Of a DNA stretch of 64,000 nucleotides, positions 34,941 through 44,461 are shown one piece after another; within the stretch, counting starts at the first letter, position 1; each line of letters starts with the position of its first letter. Both the position numbers and the translations under genes were made by a program. Under the pieces are notes generated by a model that was given only the letters and a program-made list of their open reading frames with translations, did not search any database and was not told the origin of the DNA. This stretch comes from Rhodospirillaceae bacterium (GTDB lineage Bacteria > Pseudomonadota > Alphaproteobacteria > Rhodospirillales > UBA2165), in NCBI GenBank assembly GCA_018649725.1, contig JABIHH010000016.1, positions 35,415 through 99,414 on the forward strand. Direction: 5' to 3'.

Positions 34941-36182
34941 TTAATTGTTCGGCATTGTATCGCTCAGCAAAAGAGAGGGATAACCAGCCTTCTTCAGCGC
35001 GGTTTGGATGACGAGAACATGGTCCTGATCGCGTGTCTCCATTGTGACATCTACATCGGTAGATTTCAGCGGTACGTTATAGAAAAGGCGCTGATGATTA
35101 ACCTCAACAATATTCCCGCCATTTTCCCCGATGATTTCCGTTAATTGAGAAAGTTCGCCCGGCTCGTCCGCAATTTCGATGCGCAGTCGAACAAGTTTAC
35201 CTTCACGTACGAGACCTCGCAAAAGTACCGAAGACAACAATCGCGCATCAACATTTCCACCGGAAACGATAACGCCAATTTTTCGACCCTCAAATATAGA
35301 TCGATTAGTCATTATTGCTGCCAGGGCTGCCGCACCGGCACCTTCGACAACGAGCCGCTGCTCACGCAGGTAGATCTGCATGGCCTGTTCCAGGGATTCT
35401 TCATCCGCCAAAAGGATATCACGGACATTCTCGGCAATAATTTCGCGTGTGATTTCCCCGGCCGCTTTAACAGCAATACCTTCGGCCACAGTTGAGCCAC
35501 CGAGTTGGGCTTCCTGGCCGGAAAGAGTTGATTTCATCGAAGCATACTGACTGGCTTCAACGCCAAATATATCAATCTTCGGATTGCGACCTTTGGCGGC
35601 AATTGAAATACCGGAAATCAACCCACCACCGCCGATTGGGACGACAAGGGTATCAATATCAGGAAAGTCATCTAATAATTCGAGCGCCATCGTGCCTTGG
35701 CCAGTAATAATATCAGGGTCGTCATAGGGGTGGATGAAAACAAGCCCTTCGGATTTAGAAATTCGATCGGCTTGTTCTTGGGATTCGGTTAGGGTTTTCC
35801 CCGCCAAAATAACTTTTGCGCCTAATCGTTGGGTGCGATTTACCTTCGTAAAGGGCGTGCCTGTCGGCATAACAATCGTTGCTTTAATGCCAAGCTTTTG
35901 GGCGTGATAGGCGACACCTTGGGCGTGATTGCCGGCCGACATGGCAACAACGCCTTGGCTTCTGTCAGACCCATCTAAATTTGCCAATTTAATGAGCGCG
36001 CCGCGCACTTTAAAGGACCCGGTTGGCTGCAGGTTTTCCAGCTTCAGATATAGACCCGCGCCACAAAGCGCCGAAATTTCAGCGGAATAGTGGCCAGGTG
36101 TGGTTAACCCGGCTTCTGACACAATACCTTGAGCCGCAATTATATCATCATAAGAGATTGAATTAATTGACTTTTTAGCCAT
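34941..36182 (-). CDS. ilvA: Threonine ammonia-lyase with C-terminal ACT domain
   Basis: 413 residues. TGSFKVRGALIKLANL holds the PLP lysine (about residue 58), SAGNHAQGVAYHAQK the substrate loop, and PIGGGGLISGISIAAKG the phosphate loop. An ACT domain covers about 330-405 (LRIEIADEPGELSQLTEIIGE). Converts threonine to 2-oxobutyrate. The short enzyme with one ACT domain is commonly annotated as ilvA in alphaproteobacteria; a catabolic role remains possible. A paralogue without ACT lies at 587-1573. Confidence 0.92.
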   Translation of the reverse strand: MAKKSINSISYDDIIAAQGIVSEAGLTTPGHYSAEISALCGAGLYLKLENLQPTGSFKVRGALIKLANLDGSDRSQGVVAMSAGNHAQGVAYHAQKLGIKATIVMPTGTPFTKVNRTQRLGAKVILAGKTLTESQEQADRISKSEGLVFIHPYDDPDIITGQGTMALELLDDFPDIDTLVVPIGGGGLISGISIAAKGRNPKIDIFGVEASQYASMKSTLSGQEAQLGGSTVAEGIAVKAAGEITREIIAENVRDILLADEESLEQAMQIYLREQRLVVEGAGAAALAAIMTNRSIFEGRKIGVIVSGGNVDARLLSSVLLRGLVREGKLVRLRIEIADEPGELSQLTEIIGENGGNIVEVNHQRLFYNVPLKSTDVDVTMETRDQDHVLVIQTALKKAGYPSLLLSDTMPNN

Positions 36183-36322
36183 GCCCTACCTGCAAGCTGA
36201 TCAGATTATACTGAAACACAATTTTACGTAAAAAAACCTTGTTATTCAGTAAGATCGTAACGATATCCGAAACGTAGCAGAAATTACACGCAATTCAGTA
36301 ATATAACGGTTGGAGATATCTT

Positions 36323-36814
36323 ATGAACGAAGTTGCTATCGTTGAAACAGGAACCGAGCTTGATGCACTTCATGCCACCAATTTGGAAGAATATGTAACT
36401 TTCAAGATTGAAAATCAGCTGTTTGGTATTTCGGTACTGCAAGTCCAGGATATCCTGAAACCGATAGATATTGCTTTTGTTCCTTTAGCGCCACCAGAAG
36501 TTCGTGGCTCAATTAACCTGCGTGGCCGCATTGTGACTGTTATTGATGTCCGCGTCCGTCTCGGCCTCTCCGCAATCGATGCCGAAGCCGATTGCATGGG
36601 TGTTACTGTCGAGAACCAAAATGAGCTTTACACGCTTCTGGTTGATGAAATTGGTGAGGTCTTGAACTTAGATCCAGACCACCAGGATAAAGTCCCCGGC
36701 ACCATGGATCCGATTTGGCGCGAATTTGCCGAATCTATTTTTCAGTTGGAAGGCGAGTTGATGATCGTTTTGGATGTCGCTCAATTACTCCGGTCCAAAG
36801 AAGGCAGCAACTAA
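36323..36814 (+). CDS. cheW: Chemotaxis coupling protein CheW
   Basis: 163 residues. The two SH3-like subdomains are recognisable from FKIENQLFGISVLQVQDILK, VPLAPPEVRGSINLRGRIV and VIDVRVRLGL. Links chemoreceptors to the kinase CheA. It is not in a chemotaxis operon here: both neighbours are metabolic genes, so it is a stand-alone copy. A bidirectional terminator follows. Confidence 0.94.
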   Translation: MNEVAIVETGTELDALHATNLEEYVTFKIENQLFGISVLQVQDILKPIDIAFVPLAPPEVRGSINLRGRIVTVIDVRVRLGLSAIDAEADCMGVTVENQNELYTLLVDEIGEVLNLDPDHQDKVPGTMDPIWREFAESIFQLEGELMIVLDVAQLLRSKEGSN

Positions 36815-36838
36815 GATTTAACCCTAAGACAGTAGATC

Positions 36839-36874
36839 AAAAGGGCTTTGAACGTTTGTTCTTAGCCCTTTTTT
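36839..36874. terminator. Intrinsic terminator between convergent cheW and hemB
   Basis: AAAAGGGCT (36839-36847) and AGCCCTTTT (36864-36872) form a 9-bp stem with a 16-base loop; T-runs lie at the ends on both strands, so it may serve both genes. The hemB stop codon is inside the hairpin. Confidence 0.75.
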
Positions 36875-37866
36875 AGTAAGGTCGATGCTTCAACCGCCAT
36901 ATAGGTCAAGATCGCATCTGCACCGGCACGTTTGAACGACATCAAGCTTTCTAAAACTACCTTGTCGTTATCAAGCCAGCCATTCTGCACAGCTCCCTTG
37001 AGCATCGCATATTCGCCGGACACTTGATAAACAATGGTTGGCAGGCCGAACTCGGTTTTAACCCGACTGACGACATCTAGATACGGCATGCCCGGTTTAA
37101 CCATGACCATATCCGCACCTTCATCAATATCTTGCGCAACTTGGCGCATCGCTTCGTCAATGTTGGCGGGATCCATCTGATAGGTTTTCTTGTCACCTTT
37201 GAGAGCTGCCTTCGAGCCAATGGCATCACGGAACGGACCATAAAAAGCTGACGCGTATTTGGCGGCATAGGACATAATGCCGACATCTTGATAGCCTGCG
37301 TCATCGAGCGCCTTGCGGATCGCCCCGACGCGACCATCCATCATGTCAGAAGGTGCGATAATGTGACAGCCGGCCTCTGCTTGAACGATGGATTGTTTGC
37401 ACAGTAGCTCGACGGATTCATCATTAATGACATAGCCATCCACCACCAGACCATCATGGCCATCGCTATTGAAGGGGTCGAGGGCAGCATCGCAAATGAT
37501 CCCAATATCGGGATGGGATTTAGCGATTGCGCGAATGGACTGGCAGACCAGGTTCTCTGGATTATAGGCTTCGCGCGCATCCGGCGTTTTTGTAGCGGGG
37601 TCTACCTCGGGGAATATCACAACGGCTGGAATGCCAGCTTCTTTGGCTTCGCCGACGGTATCTTCCAGTAAATCAATTGAAATCCGGTCAACACCCGGCA
37701 TCGAAGGAATAGGGTCCCGCCGACCTTCACCGATACCGACAAATATGGGCAGGATAAAATCGTTGGGGCTGAGAGTGTTTTCAGCCACCATCCGACGCGT
37801 CCAATCATACCGCCGGTTGCGGCGCATGCGCGAAGAAGGGAAACGTCCGGGTATCAATTGTGTCAT
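36862..37866 (-). CDS. hemB: Delta-aminolevulinic acid dehydratase (porphobilinogen synthase)
   Basis: 334 residues. Condenses two aminolevulinate molecules in heme synthesis. Schiff-base lysines are in MVKPGMPYLDV and SYAAKYASAFYGPFR. The active-site metal segment reads DAALDPFNSDGHDGL, with Asp in place of the zinc cysteines, the pattern of the magnesium-dependent, non-zinc enzymes of alphaproteobacteria. Convergent with cheW; metY lies upstream on the same strand. Confidence 0.95.
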   Translation of the reverse strand: MTQLIPGRFPSSRMRRNRRYDWTRRMVAENTLSPNDFILPIFVGIGEGRRDPIPSMPGVDRISIDLLEDTVGEAKEAGIPAVVIFPEVDPATKTPDAREAYNPENLVCQSIRAIAKSHPDIGIICDAALDPFNSDGHDGLVVDGYVINDESVELLCKQSIVQAEAGCHIIAPSDMMDGRVGAIRKALDDAGYQDVGIMSYAAKYASAFYGPFRDAIGSKAALKGDKKTYQMDPANIDEAMRQVAQDIDEGADMVMVKPGMPYLDVVSRVKTEFGLPTIVYQVSGEYAMLKGAVQNGWLDNDKVVLESLMSFKRAGADAILTYMAVEASTLLKKG

Positions 37867-37887
37867 TTCAGAAACCTAAGTTAGTGT

Positions 37888-37920
37888 TCGCACGGAGAAG
37901 AGCGCGTCTCCTCCGTGCGA
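37888..37920. terminator. Hairpin between metY and hemB
   Basis: TCGCACGGAG (37888-37897) and CTCCGTGCGA (37911-37920) give a perfect 10-bp stem with a 13-base loop. The T-rich flank is on the plus side, not on the minus-strand side where metY ends, so it is either an imperfect metY terminator or blocks antisense transcription. Confidence 0.5.
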
Positions 37921-37928
37921 TTTTAGTT

Positions 37929-39221
37929 TTACGCCGCTGCGAGTGCTTGATCAATATCAGCTATGATATCGTCAATGTGCTCGATGCCAATAGACAAACG
38001 TACATAACCGTCCGTTACGCCAGTCTGCGCCTGCTCATCGGCGGAAAGCTGTGAATGCGTCGTTGAGGCCGGATGGATCGCCAAGCTTCTGGCATCACCG
38101 ATATTCGCGACATGGAAAAGCATTTGCAGTGAATCGATAAACTTCATACCGGATTCTTTGCCACCCTTAAGCTCGAACCCAACCAAGCCGCCATAACCAC
38201 CATTTAAATATGCATCAGCGCGACGGCGGGTTTCACCATCTTGCACACTCGGATGAATGACATTGGTGACTTTGTCATGACCTTGAAGATACTCAACGAC
38301 CTTCATTGCATTCGCACAATGCTCGCGCATCCGAAGGGGGAGTGTTTCCAAACCCTGAATGGCGTTAAAGGCATTTTGCGGCGTTGTTGCCGCACCAACA
38401 TCACGCAACAAGATAACCCGAGCCCGGAGAATGTAGGCGATTGGTCCAAGTGGCTTAACTGCTTCGGTCCAGACCGCACCATGATAACTTGGATCCGGTT
38501 CGTTCAGCGTTGGGAAGCGGTCACCGCCGGCCTCCCAGTCAAAGTTGCCACCATCAACCAAAATGCCGCCGATCGATGTACCATGGCCGCCGATATATTT
38601 GGTTGTCGAATACATCACCACAGCAGCGCCGTGATCAAGCGGGCGACAAAGCAACGGTGTTGCGGTGTTGTCCATGATCAAAGGCACGCCCAACTTGCGA
38701 CCGATATCTGCAACTTCTTTGATCGGAAATACGTTCAGTTTCGGATTAGGGAGCGTCTCTGCATAATAGCAACGCGTTTTATCATCGGTTGCCTTGGCAA
38801 AGGCTTCTGGGTCGCTTGGGTCAACAAAGCGGCATTCAACGCCAAAATCTTTCAAGGTATTGGCAAACAAGTTCCAGGTACCGCCATAGAGATCTGTTGA
38901 GCTGACGAAATTATCGCCTGCCCGGCACAAATTCATAATGGCGTACATTGAGGCAGCTTGACCGGAAGCTACGGCGAGAGCGGCAACCCCACCTTCCATA
39001 GCGGTAACACGTTGCTCCAAAATGTCCTGGGTCGGATTCATAATGCGCGTGTAGATATTACCGAGTTCTTTAAGCGCGAAGAGATTTTCCGCATGTTGCG
39101 TATCATTAAACTGATAGGACGTTGTCTGATAAATCGGCACGGCAACTGAGCCAGTTGTTGGATCGCCATGATGGCCGGTATGGAGCACGATGGTTTCTGG
39201 ATTGGTATAATCTGCACACAT
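37929..39221 (-). CDS. metY: O-acetylhomoserine sulfhydrylase (aminocarboxypropyltransferase)
   Basis: 430 residues of the Cys/Met metabolism PLP family. YTRIMNPTQDILEQRVTAME, SGQAASMYAIMNL and the PLP-lysine motif YSTTKYIGGHGTSIGG mark the O-acetylhomoserine branch, which makes homocysteine directly from sulfide. The length is typical. GGGGAA lies seven bases before the ATG. No SAM riboswitch could be recognised in the 176-base upstream gap. Confidence 0.92.
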   Translation of the reverse strand: MCADYTNPETIVLHTGHHGDPTTGSVAVPIYQTTSYQFNDTQHAENLFALKELGNIYTRIMNPTQDILEQRVTAMEGGVAALAVASGQAASMYAIMNLCRAGDNFVSSTDLYGGTWNLFANTLKDFGVECRFVDPSDPEAFAKATDDKTRCYYAETLPNPKLNVFPIKEVADIGRKLGVPLIMDNTATPLLCRPLDHGAAVVMYSTTKYIGGHGTSIGGILVDGGNFDWEAGGDRFPTLNEPDPSYHGAVWTEAVKPLGPIAYILRARVILLRDVGAATTPQNAFNAIQGLETLPLRMREHCANAMKVVEYLQGHDKVTNVIHPSVQDGETRRRADAYLNGGYGGLVGFELKGGKESGMKFIDSLQMLFHVANIGDARSLAIHPASTTHSQLSADEQAQTGVTDGYVRLSIGIEHIDDIIADIDQALAAA

Positions 39222-39397
39222 AATAATTTCCCCTGAATTGTCTGAATTAATAATTTTAATTGTTTAAAAACAATGGTCGTTTACTATTTCGCTAGGCATA
39301 TGATAAAGACCTTTTATCACTCTGCGAATAAAAGCTAGGGGATCAATGACCATGACCAATAGTATTCTGTCAAGCGTCGGTTAGGTGTAAGAAAAAG

Positions 39398-39643
39398 ATG
39401 GCACGTAGAACCCACAACGTTCCAGAGATCGGTGAAGTTCTCTTTGAGTTTATAACGCAAGGCAACTACGTCAAAGTCATTGCTGTCGACACGGCAACCA
39501 ATACAGAAATTTCAATGGTTGGGGATCGGCGCTCTCGAAAAGCAACACTGCAAAATGCTGCCATTAACAAGCTACGCTATGTGATCCGTAAAAAGGCCGG
39601 GATTATACCAAATCAGCCGTCAGAAGACGAAAATTTATATTGA
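39398..39643 (+). CDS. Small conserved alphaproteobacterial protein (DUF6898-like)
   Basis: 81 residues. GEVLFEFITQGNYVKVIAVD and the basic end INKLRYVIRKKAG resemble a small family I remember from alphaproteobacteria as DUF6898; no function is known. A single beta-rich domain with an Arg/Lys-rich helix at the end. The ATG follows AAGAAAAAG. It lies between the divergent metY gene and the convergent mucR-like gene. Confidence 0.7.
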   Translation: MARRTHNVPEIGEVLFEFITQGNYVKVIAVDTATNTEISMVGDRRSRKATLQNAAINKLRYVIRKKAGIIPNQPSEDENLY

Positions 39644-39669
39644 GTAATACTGAAAATAGAATTTAAAAT

Positions 39670-40092
39670 TTACTTTTTTGAACTTTTTCCAAGACCGATT
39701 GTCTTAGCAAATTCAGATCTTTGCTTGGCATAATTTGGCGCGACCATGGGATAGTCGTGTGGCAGGTTCCATTTCGCGCGGTAGTCTTCGGGCGTCATAC
39801 TGTAATTAGTCCGAAGATAGCGTTTCAGCATTTTCAGTTTTTTACCATCCTCCAGGCAGATTATGTGGTCCGGCGTAACCGAGCGACGAATGGAAACGGC
39901 GGGTTTTTGATTGCTGAATTCATCCTTACTAATACCCGAATGGACATCCACCAATGACGTATAGACCGTTGTAATGAGCCCCGGTAGCCCTTCTTTTGCG
40001 ACGTCATTTCTGCCGAGATAGGCGGTAACGATATCAGTTGCCATTGCCAACAGATTTTCTTTGGGTAAATTTTCTTTGGATAAATCATTCAT
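39670..40092 (-). CDS. MucR/Ros family regulator lacking most zinc ligands
   Basis: 140 residues. The C-terminal DNA-binding region (about 75-140) matches MucR (LEDGKKLKMLKRYLRTNYSM, then TPEDYRAKWNLPHDYPMVAPN). The Ros zinc site Cys-X2-Cys-X9-His-X3-His reads Cys-X2-Asp-X9-Tyr-X3-Asn here, so only the first ligand remains. Zinc-free Ros homologues that still fold and bind DNA are known. MucR proteins are oligomeric, AT-preferring H-NS-like regulators. ATG 40092 is chosen for AAGGGC upstream; a TTG at 40119 is also in frame. Confidence 0.88.
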   Translation of the reverse strand: MNDLSKENLPKENLLAMATDIVTAYLGRNDVAKEGLPGLITTVYTSLVDVHSGISKDEFSNQKPAVSIRRSVTPDHIICLEDGKKLKMLKRYLRTNYSMTPEDYRAKWNLPHDYPMVAPNYAKQRSEFAKTIGLGKSSKK

Positions 40093-40458
40093 ATTTTTGA
40101 AGCCCTTAAAGGAGAGCAACTAGAAAGCCGAAACATTTTAAAAAAAATTTGAATATTCAAATTAATCTGCATGATATAACGCAAATATTCGAAATAATAA
40201 AATAGAATAAATTTTTTTATTACTTAATTTACAAATGACAGTTGTTGAATACTTACATTGATCTCGTAAATAGTATTAGTACACTTGTTTCTATAGTTGT
40301 AACTTATCAATTATCGTCATATTTTTGGTGATTTCAATTTTCTACATCTAGATACGAATCGATTTGTAGTGTTGGCTTGGCGAACAGTCTCGATATGTGG
40401 TATGTGAAGGACGAAGTATCGCATTACGCCACGTTTCTTTGGAATAAAGACCTAAACA
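40093..40458. promoter_or_regulatory. AT-rich divergent promoter region between mucR-like gene and rpiB
   Basis: 366 bases without a supported gene. It contains an 18-base perfect palindrome AATTTGAATATTCAAATT (40146-40163), a related AAATATTCGAAAT just after it, and an imperfect dyad ACGAATCGATTTGT near 40354. The low-GC stretch with TA steps is the kind of DNA MucR proteins prefer, so autoregulation of the left gene is plausible. Promoter hexamers could not be fixed by eye. Confidence 0.45.
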
Positions 40459-40911
40459 ATGCCCGCAGAGCCATCAAAAACCATCGCCATCGCCTGTGAT
40501 CACGGCGGCCCTGAGTTAAAGTCGATCCTCGCGGAGGATCTAAAAAGTGCGGGATTTGACGTGCTGGATTTGGGGACCAATGGACCGGATTCTGTGGATT
40601 ATCCGGATTACGCTTATGCCTTGGCGCATGCCATTAAAGACGGCAAAGCAACCAGAGGCGTTTTAATATGTGGCTCCAGTATCGGTATATGTATGGCGGC
40701 CAACCGGTTTCCAGAAATACGCGCAGCTCAAATCCATGATGCTTTGGGTGCGCGTTTATGCCGTGAACACAACGATGCCAATGTCATTGCTTTTGGCGCC
40801 CGTGTGATCGGTCCAGAAACCGCACGTGATTGCTTGAAGGTATTTTTAAACACCGAATTCGAAGGCGGGCGGCACCAAGGGCGTGTCGACAAGCTTTCAA
40901 ATCCCTCATAG
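40459..40911 (+). CDS. rpiB: Ribose-5-phosphate isomerase B
   Basis: 150 residues. [13 protein letters not shown] at the start, the [16 protein letters not shown] segment and [17 protein letters not shown] with the catalytic Cys define RpiB (LacA/RpiB family), which interconverts ribose-5-phosphate and ribulose-5-phosphate. It is next to glyA, as in many alphaproteobacteria (rpiB-glyA-nrdR-rib). Confidence 0.94.
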   Translation: MPAEPSKTIAIACDHGGPELKSILAEDLKSAGFDVLDLGTNGPDSVDYPDYAYALAHAIKDGKATRGVLICGSSIGICMAANRFPEIRAAQIHDALGARLCREHNDANVIAFGARVIGPETARDCLKVFLNTEFEGGRHQGRVDKLSNPS

Positions 40912-40939
40912 ACCATTTGATCGACAGGAAATTATTTAC

Positions 40940-42223
40940 ATGCCACCAGCACCATCATTTTTCTCAGATACTTTGGCCGACAGTGATCCGGATATTTTTA
41001 AATCGATCCAGAATGAACTTAGTCGCCAACAAGATCAGATCGAATTGATTGCCTCTGAAAATATTGTTTCACGCGCCGTGCTTGAAGCTCAAGGTTCAAT
41101 TATGACCAACAAATATGCCGAAGGTTATGCCGGACGGCGCTATTATGGCGGCTGTGAATTTGTCGATGTCGCTGAGACTTTGGCGATTGAGCGAGTGACC
41201 AAGTTATTTAACTGTGGCTTTGCCAACGTGCAGCCGAATTCAGGCTCACAAGCCAACCAAGGAGCCTTTCAAGCACTCATCAAGCCGGGCGACACCATTT
41301 TGGGAATGTCACTCGCCGCAGGTGGTCATTTAACTCATGGCGCGCCGCCAAACCAATCGGGCAAATGGTTTAATGCCGTTCAATATGGCGTCCGCCAACA
41401 GGATGCTCAAATTGATTTTGACGAAGTAGAAAGCTTGGCTAAGGAACATCAACCCAAACTAATTATCGCCGGTGGATCAGCTTACCCTCGTGAGATTGAT
41501 TTCGCTAAATTCAGAGAAATTGCCGATGAAGTAGGCGCCATCTTCATGGTCGATATGGCTCATTTTGCCGGCCTTGTCGCAGCTGGCGTTCATCCATCAC
41601 CCTTTCCACATGCTCATATCGCAACTTCGACGACACATAAAACATTGCGCGGGCCCCGCGGTGGCCTGATCCTGACCAACGACGAAGATATTGCCAAGAA
41701 AGTAAATTCGGCAATATTCCCAGGTATTCAGGGCGGCCCGCTCATGCATGTCATAGCTGCCAAAGCCGTCGCTTTTGCTGAAGCCTTGCAACCGGACTTT
41801 AAAGTCTATGCGCAAAATGTTGTTGATAATGCCCGCGCTCTGGCCGCCAAGCTTGCAGAACGTGGCTGCGATATTGTCTCCGGCGGCACCGACACGCATT
41901 TAATGCTGGTTGATCTTAGGCCGAAAGGACTAACCGGCAAAGCTGCCGAAGCCAGTATGGAAGCGGCCGGCATCACTTGCAATAAGAACGGCATTCCGTT
42001 TGATCCGGAAAAACCAATGATCACCTCCGGCGTGCGTCTCGGCTCACCTGCCGGCACAACACGTGGTTTTGGTATCGCCGAGTTTGAACAGATTGGTGAG
42101 CTTGTCAGCGATGTACTTGATGGCTTAGCAGCCAATCCAGAAGATAATAGTGCAATAGAAGATAACGTGCGCAAACAAGTCGAAGAACTTTGCGCGCGCT
42201 TTCCAATCTACAGCAATTTTTAA
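40940..42223 (+). CDS. glyA: Serine hydroxymethyltransferase
   Basis: 427 residues. Converts serine and tetrahydrofolate to glycine and methylene-tetrahydrofolate. [30 protein letters not shown] and the PLP-lysine motif [14 protein letters not shown] are clear. The frame opens at 40883 inside rpiB, but ATG 40940 with CAGGAA upstream is the family start. nrdR follows 47 bases downstream. Confidence 0.96.
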   Translation: MPPAPSFFSDTLADSDPDIFKSIQNELSRQQDQIELIASENIVSRAVLEAQGSIMTNKYAEGYAGRRYYGGCEFVDVAETLAIERVTKLFNCGFANVQPNSGSQANQGAFQALIKPGDTILGMSLAAGGHLTHGAPPNQSGKWFNAVQYGVRQQDAQIDFDEVESLAKEHQPKLIIAGGSAYPREIDFAKFREIADEVGAIFMVDMAHFAGLVAAGVHPSPFPHAHIATSTTHKTLRGPRGGLILTNDEDIAKKVNSAIFPGIQGGPLMHVIAAKAVAFAEALQPDFKVYAQNVVDNARALAAKLAERGCDIVSGGTDTHLMLVDLRPKGLTGKAAEASMEAAGITCNKNGIPFDPEKPMITSGVRLGSPAGTTRGFGIAEFEQIGELVSDVLDGLAANPEDNSAIEDNVRKQVEELCARFPIYSNF

Positions 42224-42270
42224 CCAACACTGGGTATGAACAAAAGTTCGTAGAAAAAGGGGATAGAAAG

Positions 42271-42723
42271 ATGCGTTGTCCATTTTGTGGTCATAATGAC
42301 ACTCAGGTGAAAGACTCGCGCCCAACCGAAGATAACTCGGCCATCCGGCGACGGCGGTCCTGTCCGGAATGCGGCGCGCGCTGGACGACTTTCGAGCGCG
42401 TCCAATTGCGTGAGTTGACGATCACCAAAAAGAACGAGAAAAAAGAACCCTTCGATCGCGATAAACTTGCGCGCTCGCTCAGAATTTCTTTACAAAAGCG
42501 ACCGGTTGATCCGGATCAGGTGGAGCGTATTGTCAACTCCATTCAGCGTCGGTTGGAAAGCTTGGGTGAAAATGAAGTGCCGTCCAAAGTTATCGGCGAG
42601 ATGGTGATGGATGTCTTGGCAGATCTCGATTCAGTCGCTTATGTCCGCTTCGCATCGGTTTATCGAAACTTCCGCGAAGCTCGTGATTTTGAAGACTTTA
42701 TTGGAAATTTAGGTGACGACTAA
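42271..42723 (+). CDS. nrdR: Transcriptional repressor NrdR
   Basis: 150 residues. N-terminal zinc ribbon [18 protein letters not shown] ... CPECGARW with four cysteines, then an ATP-cone domain (about 49-139). Represses ribonucleotide reductase genes in response to dATP/ATP. ATG 42271 follows AAAAGGGGATAG. No NrdR box was searched for in this window, since no reductase genes are here. ribD overlaps its end by 11 bases. Confidence 0.96.
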   Translation: MRCPFCGHNDTQVKDSRPTEDNSAIRRRRSCPECGARWTTFERVQLRELTITKKNEKKEPFDRDKLARSLRISLQKRPVDPDQVERIVNSIQRRLESLGENEVPSKVIGEMVMDVLADLDSVAYVRFASVYRNFREARDFEDFIGNLGDD

Positions 42724-43855
42724 CCCGACAGGGGCTTCACAAGGCGGCGCTTCGATTAACGATATCAACCACATGAAAGCGGCGCTTAATTTGGCGCGCC
42801 GTGGTCTTGGCAATGTATGGCCAAATCCTGCTGTTGGCTGCGTGATCACGAAAGATGAGAAAGTTGTCGGGCGCGGCTGGACTTTACCCGGCGGTCGCCC
42901 TCATGCTGAAACAGAAGCATTGCAAAGAGCAGGAAATCAAGCCAATGGCGGCACGGCTTACGTGACGCTGGAGCCCTGCAATCACGAGGGTCAAACACCT
43001 CCCTGTTCTGAAGCTCTAATTGACGCTGGCCTCAAACGGGTGGTTATCGCTACCCAGGATCCGGATAAACGGGTCGCGGGAACGGGGATCGCACGTCTAA
43101 AAAACGCTGGTATTGAAGTAGAGTTTGGCATCGAAAAAACTGAAGCCGATCTAATCAACCGAGGTTTCTTTTCCAGGATCGAAAATGCGCGTCCTTATAT
43201 CACTCTGAAGATCGCGACAACTTTAGATGGGAAAATTGCCACGCAGTCAGGCGAAAGCCAATGGATTACAGGCGATTTTGCCAGACGTGCTTCCCATAAA
43301 TTACGCGCCACACATGACGCCGTGATGATCGGCAGCGGTACGGCACTTGCCGACGATCCGACACTCACGTGCCGACTACCAGGCATTTCCAATGAACGTC
43401 GTACCCGTATCGTGCTGGATGGCAGGTTGAGAATGCCATTGGATAGCAATTTGGCAGCAACCAGTGATGAGGCACCGGTATTGATTTTTACCTTGCCCGG
43501 CGATGACGAAAAGCAGGAAAAGATCTACGTGATGAAAAAGCGCGGCATTTCTATTACCTTACTACCTTCCGACAACGCGCATTTAGACGTAAAAAAGGTC
43601 GTAAATGAACTGGCTTCCCGGGGGATTACGCGGCTATTTGTGGAAGGCGGCGGTACCCTGGCAGCTTCCCTAATGACCGCCGATTTAGTCGATGATATCG
43701 CCTGGTTTAGAGCACCATCGGTCATCGGAAATGATGGAATTTCGGCGATTGAAGGATTAGGCCTGGACAAACTGACAGAAATGCCGACATTCTCCCGCAA
43801 ATCCCTCACCCAACTTGGCGAGGATTGCTTGGAAATATTGTCTCGAAAGCGTTAA
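42713..43855 (+). CDS. ribD: Bifunctional riboflavin deaminase-reductase RibD
   Basis: 380 residues. The N-terminal cytidine-deaminase-like domain has PHAETEAL and the zinc cysteines in [19 protein letters not shown]; the C-terminal reductase domain starts at [15 protein letters not shown] and includes [13 protein letters not shown]. Catalyses the second and third steps of riboflavin synthesis. The GTG at 42713 inside nrdR gives coupled translation; ATG 42773 is an alternative start 20 codons on. No FMN riboswitch precedes it. Confidence 0.95.
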   Translation: MTTNPTGASQGGASINDINHMKAALNLARRGLGNVWPNPAVGCVITKDEKVVGRGWTLPGGRPHAETEALQRAGNQANGGTAYVTLEPCNHEGQTPPCSEALIDAGLKRVVIATQDPDKRVAGTGIARLKNAGIEVEFGIEKTEADLINRGFFSRIENARPYITLKIATTLDGKIATQSGESQWITGDFARRASHKLRATHDAVMIGSGTALADDPTLTCRLPGISNERRTRIVLDGRLRMPLDSNLAATSDEAPVLIFTLPGDDEKQEKIYVMKKRGISITLLPSDNAHLDVKKVVNELASRGITRLFVEGGGTLAASLMTADLVDDIAWFRAPSVIGNDGISAIEGLGLDKLTEMPTFSRKSLTQLGEDCLEILSRKR

Positions 43856-43867
43856 AAAGCACAAATT

Positions 43868-44455
43868 ATGTTTACAGGAATTATTAGCGATGTTGGCCGC
43901 GTTCGTGCCGTTGAGCAGGTCGGTGACACACGGTTCGAATTTAACGTCCATTTTGATATGGCAGATGTGGATATTGGCGCCTCCATCGCGTGTTGTGGCA
44001 CCTGCCTAACTGTGATCGAAAAGGGGGCTGACTGGTTTGCCGCGGAAGCGTCGCAAGAGACTTTATCAAAAACCACGCTCGGATCCTGGCAGATCGATAC
44101 ACCGGTAAATTTTGAACGACCTTTGAAGGCCGCCGATGAGCTTGGTGGCCATCTGGTCTCGGGCCATGTTGATGGCGTTGGAAATATTGTTGCGATTGAA
44201 CCCGAAGGCGATTCTATTCGCTACACCTTCGAGCCGCCGCAAGAATTGATGAAATTCATCGCCGCCAAAGGATCGATTGCCGTCAACGGTGTTTCGCTGA
44301 CAGTGAATGAAGTTGATGACACTACTTTCGGCGTAAATATTATTCCTCACACGCAAAGTGAGACGACGTTTGGCACAGCCAAAATAAATGACCCTGTAAA
44401 TCTGGAAATAGACATGCTGGCGCGCTATGTTGCGCGACTTCTAGAAAAGGACTAA
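43868..44455 (+). CDS. ribE: Riboflavin synthase alpha chain
   Basis: 195 residues made of two similar barrels: MFTGIISDVGRV and ASIACCGTCLTV in the first, and GHLVSGHVDGVG plus SIAVNGVSLTVNEV in the second. Dismutates two lumazines to riboflavin. 12 bases after ribD and 6 before the next gene. The duplicated MFTGI/GHLVSGH arrangement leaves little doubt. Confidence 0.95.
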   Translation: MFTGIISDVGRVRAVEQVGDTRFEFNVHFDMADVDIGASIACCGTCLTVIEKGADWFAAEASQETLSKTTLGSWQIDTPVNFERPLKAADELGGHLVSGHVDGVGNIVAIEPEGDSIRYTFEPPQELMKFIAAKGSIAVNGVSLTVNEVDDTTFGVNIIPHTQSETTFGTAKINDPVNLEIDMLARYVARLLEKD

Positions 44456-44461
44456 CCCAAC

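Noticed and set aside
38241..38900. 219-residue plus-strand frame inside metY
   Set aside because: Antisense shadow of metY; His/Arg/Cys-rich translation with no motif.
39222..39397. SAM-II riboswitch before metY
   Set aside because: SAM-II elements precede met genes in many alphaproteobacteria, but the conserved pseudoknot strings are absent; only a GATAAA/TTTATC hairpin is present.
42600..42713. FMN riboswitch before ribD
   Set aside because: ribD starts inside nrdR, and there is no room for or trace of the RFN element.
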